Source of the DNA: Candidatus Omnitrophica bacterium UBA1562
GTDB lineage: Bacteria > Omnitrophota > Gorgyraeia > Gygaellales > Profunditerraquicolaceae
Direction of reading: 5' to 3'
DNA: 10,729 bases
NCBI GenBank assembly: GCA_002322525.1
Contig: DCOU01000030.1
Coordinates: forward strand, 1 to 10,729
Part shown: piece after piece, positions 1-5,190 of the stretch
Layout of the letters: each line of letters starts with the position of its first letter
How positions within the stretch are numbered: position 1 is the stretch's first letter
Notes under the pieces: generated by a model
The model's input: only the letters and a program-made list of their open reading frames with translations
Database searches by the model: none
Told to the model about the DNA's origin: nothing
Position numbers and translations under genes: made by a program

Positions 1-660
1 TTTATATTCCTGAATATCCAGAAACCAGTAACCATTAATCAGGACTTTGTCTGTTTTTGTAATATCAATGCGCTTCCTGAAAATCGGGCCGTCGTAAACA
101 AAGCTATGAAATTCTCCATTTTCGCCGCATAAATCCACATTGGGCACTGATTTCAGGTCTTCGATGAATTTTCCGTCGATGGCGCGGCCTACCCAATTTT
201 CATCAAGTTTTTCTGCCTGTGCGCTTGTCAAGACTGCTTTAAATTCTAAGCTAACAAATTCTCTCAGCAGATCTTCTCCCGGATTGCCCCATATCGGAGA
301 AATTACGCCTATTCCTTCGCTGACACAAATATTCTCTACCCAATCCCTTAAGTCAAGAAGAAAAATGTCGCCGCGCACAAGTTGATGGATATTCTTTTCT
401 TTAAGTTCGGTCAGAGTTTTTCTGAATACTGCTTCGTAATTATCTTTGGTGGTTTCTCTCTGCAGTAACGGTATGCCTAGCGCCTGCGACTGAAGGTTCA
501 CTAATTCTGCCGGTGCACCATGGAAGGCTACCCTTTGGTATTCGTGTGAGATAAAATTGACGAGGTGCTTAATTTGAAACCCAGAACGGATGGCCCTATA
601 CAGAGCCAAACAGCTATCTTTGCCGCTGCTCCAGGAGCAAGCCGCTACTAAATCTTGCAA
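1..660 (-). CDS. PP-loop ATPase, Dph6/diphthine-ammonia ligase-like (COG2102), partial at 3' end
   Basis: The frame is open from a TTG at 660-658 to the left edge (220 codons); the stop lies outside the window. The start is set by AAAGGAG six bases upstream. Residues 9-16 (SWSSGKDS) are the ATP-pyrophosphatase P-loop of the adenine-nucleotide alpha-hydrolase fold. FHGAP lies at 46-50 and GENGEFHSFVYDGPIF, the C-terminal signature of the family, at 179-194. Family members are about 220-230 residues, so only a few codons should be missing. In archaea and eukaryotes Dph6 makes the amide of diphthamide from ATP and ammonium. Bacteria lack diphthamide, so the substrate here is unknown. The gene lies directly downstream of a cobalamin riboswitch and terminator, so its expression should respond to B12. 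I infer a role in corrinoid salvage or amidation, or a B12-independent substitute function. The family call is secure; the function is not. Confidence 0.88.
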   Translation of the reverse strand, partial: MQDLVAACSWSSGKDSCLALYRAIRSGFQIKHLVNFISHEYQRVAFHGAPAELVNLQSQALGIPLLQRETTKDNYEAVFRKTLTELKEKNIHQLVRGDIFLLDLRDWVENICVSEGIGVISPIWGNPGEDLLREFVSLEFKAVLTSAQAEKLDENWVGRAIDGKFIEDLKSVPNVDLCGENGEFHSFVYDGPIFRKRIDITKTDKVLINGYWFLDIQEYK

Positions 661-666
661 ATTGTT

Positions 667-673
667 CTCCTTT
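667..673 (-). promoter_or_regulatory. Shine-Dalgarno deciding the TTG start of the PP-loop gene
   Basis: On the minus strand AAAGGAG is followed by six bases (AACAAT) and then TTG. No ATG or GTG in this frame is as well placed, and the PP-loop motif starts only eight residues later, as usual for the family. Confidence 0.75.
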
Positions 674-687
674 CCCGGACTAAACAC

Positions 688-753
688 CCAAACATATAGG
701 CACCTCAACATAAATGATTGTTGAGTGTCCCGCCTCCTGCGGGAATTGTTTGG
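688..753 (-). promoter_or_regulatory. Branched hairpin leader upstream of the PP-loop gene
   Basis: On the minus strand CCAAACA (747-753) pairs with TGTTTGG (688-694). This stem encloses two hairpins: TCCCGC/GCGGGA, and CACTCAACA against TGTTGAGGTG with one bulged base. The result is a three-way junction between the riboswitch terminator and the ribosome binding site. I do not recognise it as a named RNA family. It may be part of the mRNA leader or a palindromic element of the kind found elsewhere in the window. Confidence 0.5.
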
Positions 754-755
754 TA

Positions 756-770
756 TGCCCTTGCTGGGCA
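756..770. repeat. Small hairpin TGCCC/GGGCA
   Basis: A 5-base stem (756-760 with 766-770) and a TTGCT loop lie directly after the T-tract of the riboswitch terminator on the minus strand. It is short and could be chance. Confidence 0.3.
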
Positions 771-771
771 A

Positions 772-804
772 TAAAAAACCCTTGACAATAATATTGTCAA
801 GGGT
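772..804 (-). terminator. Intrinsic terminator of the cobalamin riboswitch
   Basis: On the minus strand ACCCTTGACAATA (792-804) and TATTGTCAAGGGT (778-790) are perfect complements, forming a stem with a small AT loop, followed by TTTTTTATT. An alternative hairpin AGGGT-GCA-ACCCT (800-812) uses the first arm of the terminator and could act as antiterminator. This makes the riboswitch most likely transcriptional. The window alone does not show which state the ligand favours; repression by B12 is the usual case. Confidence 0.85.
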
Positions 805-853
805 TGCACCCTAATTTTATCTTGGCCCTTATCCGCGAGGCACTTTTACCTCA

Positions 854-997
854 TTATACAGGCAGGTTTTCTGGCTTAAGGATCATCCTACTCGCTCTAC
901 CTTCCCGGCTTTTTGCCAGTGGTATTTAAAGAGCTTTCGTTCCCTTATACAGCAGCGGGACTGCGGCCGCTTTTACGGCCTTCCCTATCCTATATAA
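854..997 (-). ncRNA. Cobalamin (B12) riboswitch aptamer
   Basis: Read on the minus strand, the region carries the B12 box AGCCAGAAAACCTGCC (876-861). Upstream are the other conserved blocks in order: GGGAAGG near 980-986, GCAGTCCCGCTGCTGTAT, CCACTGGC, GCCGGGAAGG and GATGATCC. A nine-base P1 closes the aptamer (TTATATAGG at 989-997 with CCTGTATAA at 854-862, one U-G pair). A further GAGG/CCTC hairpin at 837-852 could be the P13-like regulatory stem. It begins about six bases after the DUF6580-like gene and precedes the terminator at 772-804 and the PP-loop gene, so it is intercistronic and should control only the downstream gene(s). Adenosyl- versus methylcobalamin preference cannot be read with certainty. 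Confidence 0.93.
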
Positions 998-1002
998 ATT
1001 AT

Positions 1003-1509
1003 TTAATTTGTTAAAAGAACTTTAGATAACTTTGTATCTTTAACAAAATGCGCTACTGATTCATAAATACCGCAGAAAATAGCCACATAAAATAATGTGG
1101 CGAATGTAAAATTGCGTAAAAATGGCAACGCCATTACATAGCAAGTAATGAGGCCCTTTAAAGTATGGGGATACCAACCCATGAGCCAAACACCGAAGTT
1201 AGAAATTATATAAAATAAAAACGAAGAAATAAGAGAAGTTGATATAATTCCCAAAATACTCTTATGTCTTTTTAACCACAGGCCTAAAAGTGCAATCAAT
1301 AAAAAGCTACCCCAGGTAAAGATAACTACATTGTGGAAACCAATTATAAAATCGCTGATTACCATAAGTATTAACGGAATAAAAAGAACATATTTCTTCT
1401 TTAGATATGCTCCACTAAATAAAGCAATTGCTGCGACGGGAGTAAAATTAGGGGCATGCGGCGCTAATCTTAATAATATACCTAAAATAATTAAACCTGT
1501 TGCTAGCAT
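1003..1509 (-). CDS. DUF6580-like six-helix membrane protein, candidate corrinoid/ECF-type transporter
   Basis: This is a 168-residue hydrophobic protein with about six membrane segments (roughly 2-16, 21-36, 38-57, 60-78, 84-110 and 132-155). Residues 14-31 (RLAPHAPNFTPVAAIALF) match the N-terminal signature I associate with DUF6580, a family resembling ECF S-components. The start is the ATG at 1509, preceded by AAAGGAGG five bases away and by its own promoter. A longer TTG-initiated reading would begin inside the -35 box and is rejected. Between cobO upstream and a B12 riboswitch downstream, it is a candidate vitamin B12, corrinoid or cobalt importer; that is inference from context. No cysteine lies in the first 120 residues, so the cobalt-ligating cysteine reported for BtuM is not obviously present. 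Family confidence is moderate; substrate confidence is low. Confidence 0.8.
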   Translation of the reverse strand: MLATGLIILGILLRLAPHAPNFTPVAAIALFSGAYLKKKYVLFIPLILMVISDFIIGFHNVVIFTWGSFLLIALLGLWLKRHKSILGIISTSLISSFLFYIISNFGVWLMGWYPHTLKGLITCYVMALPFLRNFTFATLFYVAIFCGIYESVAHFVKDTKLSKVLLTN

Positions 1510-1514
1510 AGATA

Positions 1515-1522
1515 CCTCCTTT
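1515..1522 (-). promoter_or_regulatory. Strong Shine-Dalgarno of the DUF6580-like gene
   Basis: AAAGGAGG on the minus strand, five bases before the ATG at 1509, is a near-perfect anti-16S match. It decides this start over the upstream TTG. Confidence 0.8.
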
Positions 1523-1534
1523 AGTGTTTGGTAT

Positions 1535-1563
1535 ATGTTAATGCAAAATAATATCTGTGTCAA
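1535..1563 (-). promoter_or_regulatory. Sigma70-type promoter for the DUF6580-like gene and riboswitch transcript
   Basis: On the minus strand a perfect -35 TTGACA (1558-1563) is followed by a 17-base spacer and the -10 TAACAT (1535-1540). The start of transcription would fall near 1528, leaving a leader of roughly 18 bases before the ATG at 1509. No other promoter this good is visible in the left block. Its transcript would pass through the DUF6580-like gene into the riboswitch. Confidence 0.75.
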
Positions 1564-1566
1564 GCA

Positions 1567-1591
1567 AAATCTGCCCTTTGGGCTGAGATTT
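1567..1591 (-). terminator. Hairpin immediately upstream of the promoter, possible weak terminator
   Basis: AAATCT-GCCC (1567-1576) and GGGC-TG-AGATTT (1580-1591) form a 10-base-pair stem with a two-base bulge and a TTT (AAA) loop. On the minus strand only four T follow. It ends four bases from the -35 box, so it could end transcription of the upstream cobO operon or insulate the promoter. Confidence 0.4.
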
Positions 1592-1608
1592 CTGGTGATT
1601 TTGCGCAG

Positions 1609-1758
1609 ACCCCGACGAGTATGCGGAAATTATCCAGAAAGGATAGCCCTTCCTATACCTATTAAGGAAGGGGCTTATCGTAGAAAATTTCCGCATATCT
1701 TAGGCCCTTCGTTTAAGGAATACGAAGGCCTACCCTTTTTAGGGTTACAAATCGGGGT
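1609..1758. repeat. 150-base cloverleaf-like palindromic element
   Basis: A 7-base closing stem (ACCCCGA 1609-1615, TCGGGGT 1752-1758) encloses three arms. Arm one is long: TATGCGGAAATT (1620-1631) with its exact complement at 1686-1697, then GATAGCCCTTCC (1642-1653) against 1666-1679 with two bulges. Arm two is AGGCCCTTCGT (1702-1712) with ACGAAGGCCT (1722-1731), one bulge. Arm three is ACCCT-TTTT-AGGGT (1732-1745). It fills most of the gap between the cobO stop and the next promoter and has no coding content. It may be a non-autonomous palindromic mobile element or a structured RNA; pairing does not favour either strand. Confidence 0.7.
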
Positions 1759-1790
1759 AAATATAATTTCCTATGCTATCAAGCAAAAAT

Positions 1791-2294
1791 TTAAAACTCA
1801 ATACCCTTCCTTGCTGTTATGCCTTTTCTATAATAATGCCTTCTTTCCTTTATTTCACTTATCAAATCTGCTATTTTTAGAACCTTAGGATGCGCATAAC
1901 GACCCGTAAGGATTAACTCTATTTTTTTAGGAGCATTTTCAATAAGTTCGACGACATCTTTTAATTTTAAAAGTTTAAGATTTAAAGCGATGTTGATTTC
2001 ATCCAATATCACGAGGTTATAAATTCTTTTGGATATAACTTCCCTTGCTCTTTCCAATCCCCTTTTTGCTAAGGCTATATCTTTTTTATCCGGTTTCTTT
2101 TTGATAAAACAGCTCTTTCCGTATTGCTCAATTTTTATATTCTTAATACTTTTTAATACTTTTAGTTCGTTATAATATCTTCCTTTTACAAATTGTATGA
2201 TGAACACCTTAAAACCAGCTCCCGCTGCCCTTATTGCCTGACCTAAAGCGGCTGTAGTCTTTCCCTTACCGTTACCAGTATATACTTGTATCAA
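1791..2294 (-). CDS. cobO: Cob(I)yrinic acid a,c-diamide / cob(I)alamin adenosyltransferase (CobA/CobO/BtuR type)
   Basis: The 167-residue protein matches the CobO/BtuR P-loop family, which transfers the adenosyl group of ATP to the cobalt of cob(I)alamin or late corrinoid intermediates in the cytoplasm. The P-loop GNGKGKTTAA occupies residues 7-16, VILDEIN 95-101 (Walker B region), LTGR 129-132, and the terminal RRHYYRKGITARKGIEF is the usual family ending. The protein is slightly shorter than the roughly 175-200 residues of many homologues and lacks the long N-terminal extension of CobA. The start is TTG at 2294-2292, which overlaps the TGA of the upstream gene as TTGA; a GGAGG lies about a dozen bases upstream within that gene. 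Translational coupling is likely. With the riboswitch downstream, it marks this as a corrinoid locus. Confidence 0.93.
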   Translation of the reverse strand: MIQVYTGNGKGKTTAALGQAIRAAGAGFKVFIIQFVKGRYYNELKVLKSIKNIKIEQYGKSCFIKKKPDKKDIALAKRGLERAREVISKRIYNLVILDEINIALNLKLLKLKDVVELIENAPKKIELILTGRYAHPKVLKIADLISEIKERRHYYRKGITARKGIEF

Positions 2295-2788
2295 TGTACT
2301 ACCGCCCTCCAGCTAATTATACCTAAGCCGCATAGCACTGAAACAATTAATCCTGCGCCGATAACACCGGCTAATATAGCAAGAAATGCGTATCTGAATT
2401 TAATTTTAAATAGCGATGCAGCTATTACGCCGCTCCAGGCACCGGTCATTGGAAGCGGAACAGCAACAAATATAGCCAATCCCAATGCCTCGTATTTCTG
2501 TATCGTATCTGCTTTTTTCTTTGTCCGTTCAAAAAGCCAGTCAAAGAAACGCGACCAGATTTTAAATCTTCTTAGCCTATTAGAAACCGGTTCTAATAGA
2601 AAAAGCGCCGGCGCAACGGGAATGCTGTTGCCGAGCACTGATAACCAGAATGCTTTGGTCATAGGCATGCCGAAGGATAATGCTAAAGGAATCGCACCTC
2701 TTAATTCTGATATAGGCAATGCCCCCACAAGCATTACGATATATTCTTTCGGTACGTCCTTTAACCAGTTTATTATTATATTAATCAT
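2291..2788 (-). CDS. Small multi-drug export family membrane protein (PF06695/COG2426-like)
   Basis: This 165-residue integral membrane protein has hydrophobic segments at about 16-40, 46-66, 103-128 and 133-158. Family motifs are SELRGAIPLA near 27-36 and PLPMTGAWSG at 111-120. A basic, probably cytoplasmic, stretch (RLRRFKIW to RTKKK) separates the two halves. The export function attached to the family name is weakly supported, and the true substrate is unknown. It starts with ATG at 2788 without a convincing Shine-Dalgarno and overlaps the cobO start by four bases, so the two are co-translated. A link to corrinoid or cobalt transport is conceivable from that coupling only. Confidence 0.85.
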   Translation of the reverse strand: MINIIINWLKDVPKEYIVMLVGALPISELRGAIPLALSFGMPMTKAFWLSVLGNSIPVAPALFLLEPVSNRLRRFKIWSRFFDWLFERTKKKADTIQKYEALGLAIFVAVPLPMTGAWSGVIAASLFKIKFRYAFLAILAGVIGAGLIVSVLCGLGIISWRAVVH

Positions 2789-2800
2789 TATCTAGTATTT

Positions 2801-2836
2801 AGGGACGTTCTTGTAACTAAAGCTAAGGGTGTCCCT
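2801..2836. repeat. Inverted repeat AGGGAC/GTCCCT, first hairpin of an intergenic cluster
   Basis: AGGGAC (2801-2806) and GTCCCT (2831-2836) can pair, with partial continuation of the stem inward. It lies directly before the start of the PF06695-like gene and belongs to the same AGGGAC motif family as the repeats at 2859-2917. Confidence 0.5.
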
Positions 2837-2858
2837 CTTTCTTAGTAATAGCAATTTA

Positions 2859-2894
2859 AGGGACATCTTTCCGATTGGATTCAAAGACGTCCCT
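2859..2894. repeat. Second hairpin of the AGGGAC cluster
   Basis: AGGGACATCTTT (2859-2870) and AAAGACGTCCCT (2883-2894) are complementary at 11 of 12 positions around a 12-base loop. Its right arm is part of the first unit of the tandem repeat at 2872-2917. Confidence 0.6.
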
Positions 2895-2917
2895 CGATTG
2901 GATTCAAAGGCGTCCCT
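2872..2917. repeat. Tandem direct repeat, two 23-base units
   Basis: Units 2872-2894 and 2895-2917 differ at one base (GACGTCCCT versus GGCGTCCCT) and share CGATTGGATTCAAAG at the left. They sit between the pcm stop and the PF06695-like gene, in a 144-base gap that otherwise shows only the AGGGAC hairpins. Confidence 0.85.
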
Positions 2918-2932
2918 ATTTTCTCTGTTTTC

Positions 2933-3586
2933 TTAATCATCTTTTTTGTTACCCCAGCCGTGTTTTCCAATCAAAGGCACAAATACGCAACCACAGATAT
3001 CTATGGATTTAAGTTTACCCTCTTTCTTTTCAACCAAAGTTAAAACTTGGCTGAAACTTTCTCCTAAGGGTAAAATAAGCTTGCCGCTATCCGCAAGCTG
3101 CTCAATCAAGGGCAAAGGAATTTTAGGGCTTGCTGCCGTAATAATAATCCTATCAAATGACGGTTGCTGCGGCCAGCCTAAGGTTCCATCGCCTATTTTA
3201 ATTTTAATATTTTTATAACCCAATTCGTTAAGTATATTCTCTGCCTGTTTCGCCAAATTTTCAAATCTTTCTATGGTATAAATTTCTTTAGCTAATTCAG
3301 CTAATATTGCTGCCTGATAACCAGAGCCAGTGCCTATCTCTAAGACTTTCTCTTGGCCAATTAAATCTAAGCATTCTGTCATAAGAGCAACTATATAGGG
3401 TTGAGATATAGTTTGACCTTCTCCGATGGGCAAAGGAAAATCAGCATAAGCGCTGTTTCTCAAATTTTCAGGTATAAATTTATGCCGTTCTATTTTAGAA
3501 AAGGCATCAAGCACCCTCTGGTTTTTTATGCCGCGGGGAATAAGCTGTTCCTCGACCATTCTTTTTCTTAAAATCGCGTAATCCAT
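2933..3586 (-). CDS. pcm: Protein-L-isoaspartate O-methyltransferase
   Basis: The 217-residue enzyme uses S-adenosylmethionine to methylate L-isoaspartyl residues in aged cytoplasmic proteins and so starts their repair. Residues 58-63 (QTISQP) are the substrate-side motif and VLEIGTGSGYQAA at 81-93 is the SAM-binding motif I of the Rossmann fold; IYTIER near 102-107 supplies the acidic end of strand two. Later conserved stretches are IKIGDGTLGW and FDRIIITAA. Length equals the usual bacterial Pcm (about 210-220). The ATG at 3586 lies inside the 3' end of the preceding glycosyltransferase gene, a 19-base overlap, with only a weak AAGAG upstream, so translation is probably coupled. Nothing looks damaged. 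Confidence 0.96.
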   Translation of the reverse strand: MDYAILRKRMVEEQLIPRGIKNQRVLDAFSKIERHKFIPENLRNSAYADFPLPIGEGQTISQPYIVALMTECLDLIGQEKVLEIGTGSGYQAAILAELAKEIYTIERFENLAKQAENILNELGYKNIKIKIGDGTLGWPQQPSFDRIIITAASPKIPLPLIEQLADSGKLILPLGESFSQVLTLVEKKEGKLKSIDICGCVFVPLIGKHGWGNKKDD

Positions 3587-4239
3587 AGTTCTCTTGCGAT
3601 AAACCTAATAAATCTTAAGGTATCTATAAAAGGGTTAATCTGGCTTTTCTCATCTCCATATATGCTCTTGATAGGAACGGGCTCAATCTTAAAGCCTAAA
3701 CGCGAGGCCTCGATTAAAATCTCGGATTCGGTTTCATATTTACGGGTTTTAAGGTCGATATTTTTGATGACATCCCTTTTTATCAAGCGGAAACCACATT
3801 GCGTATCAGGAATCTTTTGTTTTACAACTTTAGAAATCAACCAGGACATAAATTTATTAGTTAAAAGCCTCAACCACGGCATACTCTTAGGTCTAGACAT
3901 GCGATTACCAATAAAAATTCCACTATCGGAATATGTGGCCAGACGTATAAAATAAGGTATATCCGAAGCCAGGTGTTGGCCGTCACCATCCATAGTAATC
4001 ACAGCATCGCAATCTCTATCTTGCGCATAATGGAACCCCTTGACCAAAGAAGCGCCTTTGCCCTCGTTGTTTTCGTTGCGTAAGACAATGGCGCCGTTAT
4101 CCTTGGCGATTTCAGATGTGCTATCCTGCGAGCCGTCATCGATAACCACAACTTCTAATTCTTGCTGCCGGATTTTTCTTATCAGGCTAGCAATAGTTTT
4201 AGCTTCGTTGTATGTTGGTATAACCACACAAAGTTTCAC
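3568..4239 (-). CDS. GT2 family glycosyltransferase, polyprenyl/dolichyl-phosphate sugar synthase type
   Basis: This is a 223-residue GT-A fold enzyme. PTYNE (8-12) and DDGSQDS (34-40) bind the nucleotide; DGDGQH (84-89) carries the metal-binding DXD; QCGFR (147-151) and the acidic ETESEI (169-174) are typical of the DPM1-like subgroup. No C-terminal membrane helices are present, so it is probably a soluble or peripheral enzyme making a lipid-phosphate sugar or a related conjugate; donor and acceptor cannot be read. The start is GTG at 4239. Its Shine-Dalgarno (AGGAAGG) and start codon lie in the 3' arm of the inverted repeat 4238-4308, so initiation may depend on that hairpin opening, perhaps by ribosomes finishing the acyltransferase gene upstream. 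It overlaps pcm by 19 bases. Confidence 0.92.
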   Translation of the reverse strand: MKLCVVIPTYNEAKTIASLIRKIRQQELEVVVIDDGSQDSTSEIAKDNGAIVLRNENNEGKGASLVKGFHYAQDRDCDAVITMDGDGQHLASDIPYFIRLATYSDSGIFIGNRMSRPKSMPWLRLLTNKFMSWLISKVVKQKIPDTQCGFRLIKRDVIKNIDLKTRKYETESEILIEASRLGFKIEPVPIKSIYGDEKSQINPFIDTLRFIRFIARELWITRF

Positions 4240-4308
4240 CCCGCCCTTCCTTTTAATTTATAACCCCTACCATTCCTAATTTTCATAATCCTTTAGGAAG
4301 GGCGGGGT
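4238..4308. repeat. Palindromic element copy 1, 14-base perfect arms
   Basis: ACCCCGCCCTTCCT (4238-4251) and its exact complement (4295-4308) enclose a 43-base loop that holds a third degenerate version, ACCCCTACCATTCCT, near 4263. The element fills the gap between the acyltransferase stop (4309-4311) and the GTG of the GT2 gene (4237-4239), overlapping that codon by two bases. On the mRNA strand the 3' arm contains the Shine-Dalgarno. The same arm type recurs at 5207-5234. Confidence 0.85.
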
Positions 4309-5175
4309 TCATTTTGAATTATTTTTCCAGAATCTCCTGAACACATACCATTGGTCAGGATATTTTAGAATATAGCCTTCAAAAATATTTTTATAGTGCG
4401 CAGTCAACTCTATTAAATCAGTATTCTTATCACCTGTAGAAATAAAATTTAATGGTTTTTCAAATTTTAGCGTAAAACTATCATCTTTATTTCTTAGCAT
4501 AAATCCCGGTATAATCGTTGCGCCTGTTTTTAATGCCAGCGCTGCTGGCCCTTGAGGAAAAATAGTGGCCCTGCCAAAAAAATCCAAAACTATGCCTTTC
4601 TCACTAAAATCTCTATCTCCTGCCAGAGCCAAAACCTTGTTTTCCCTTAAAACATCTAGAGATTGCCTGACTGCTTTTCCTAATGGTATAACTCCCATAC
4701 CTTTGTTTTCCCTTTGAAAATTAAAAAAATTATCTACCTTCTTATATTTATGTGGCAAGGCAACTGCCCAAAAAGGGTATCCCAAGAGCGCAACTACCAC
4801 TCCACCTAATTCCCAGTTTCCTAAATGAGCAGTAACTATAATAGCGCCTTTGCCTTTAGAAAGCACTTCATCGATATAATGTATATTTTCTATCTTGATA
4901 TTTTCTTTTATATACTGAGCATCTAATTTCGAGAAACGGAAGAAATCCACCAGATATTTAGCAAAGTTTCTAAACATTTTTATTCTAATCCTTTTGATTT
5001 CTCTGTTCGATTTTTGAGGAAATATTACTTTTAAATTATCTTTGGTTATGCGACGGTCATCAACGGCAAATATATAGTGCAGATCAGAAAAAAGTATCGC
5101 TATCTTATAAGCTATTTTTAAAGGCAGGCGTAGGGCGATAAATTGACCGATCCTATAGAGGATATAGTTAAACAT
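4309..5175 (-). CDS. Lysophospholipid acyltransferase, LpxL/HtrB-like lipid A biosynthesis type
   Basis: The 288-residue protein has the LpxL/HtrB architecture: a short hydrophobic N-terminus (LYRIGQFIALRLPLKIAYKIA) that would anchor it to the inner membrane, then the catalytic HLGNWE (H117, E122; HX4E motif), GDRDF (186-190) with the FFGRATIFPQGPAALA substrate region (199-213), and a terminal PDQWYVFRRFW (273-283). The family transfers acyl chains from acyl-ACP to lipid A precursors; some members acylate other glycolipids. I prefer the ATG at 5175, where similarity to the family N-terminus (MFNYILYR) begins. A GTG at 5187 would add four residues and sit three bases after the upstream stop; neither has a good Shine-Dalgarno. 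Between two glycosyltransferase genes, it probably helps to build an outer-membrane glycolipid. Confidence 0.92.
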   Translation of the reverse strand: MFNYILYRIGQFIALRLPLKIAYKIAILFSDLHYIFAVDDRRITKDNLKVIFPQKSNREIKRIRIKMFRNFAKYLVDFFRFSKLDAQYIKENIKIENIHYIDEVLSKGKGAIIVTAHLGNWELGGVVVALLGYPFWAVALPHKYKKVDNFFNFQRENKGMGVIPLGKAVRQSLDVLRENKVLALAGDRDFSEKGIVLDFFGRATIFPQGPAALALKTGATIIPGFMLRNKDDSFTLKFEKPLNFISTGDKNTDLIELTAHYKNIFEGYILKYPDQWYVFRRFWKNNSK

Positions 5176-5190
5176 AAGTGAGTGCACAAT

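Noticed and set aside
140..385. Plus-strand open frame of 81 codons within the PP-loop gene
   Set aside because: It is antisense to the conserved Dph6-like coding sequence and has low-complexity composition.
772..804. TTGACA within the riboswitch terminator as a -35 promoter element
   Set aside because: It is part of a perfect terminator stem and no acceptable -10 follows at 16-18 bases; TTTTTA is a poor match.
1510..1563. N-terminal extension of the DUF6580-like protein starting at TTG 1563
   Set aside because: That TTG is the start of the -35 box TTGACA, and the downstream ATG has an excellent Shine-Dalgarno and matches the family N-terminus.
1609..1758. The cloverleaf as a tRNA gene
   Set aside because: Despite the 7-base closing stem, it lacks the T-loop consensus, a 7-base anticodon loop, and tRNA arm lengths; it is 150 bases long.
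1331..1888. Plus-strand open frame of 185 codons across the DUF6580-like gene, promoter and cloverleaf
   Set aside because: It is antisense to a well-supported gene with its own promoter and ribosome binding site, runs through palindromic DNA into the cobO 3' end, and shows no protein family character.
2286..2795. Plus-strand open frame of 169 codons opposite the PF06695-like gene
   Set aside because: It mirrors the minus-strand gene almost exactly; that gene has clear family motifs and this frame has none.
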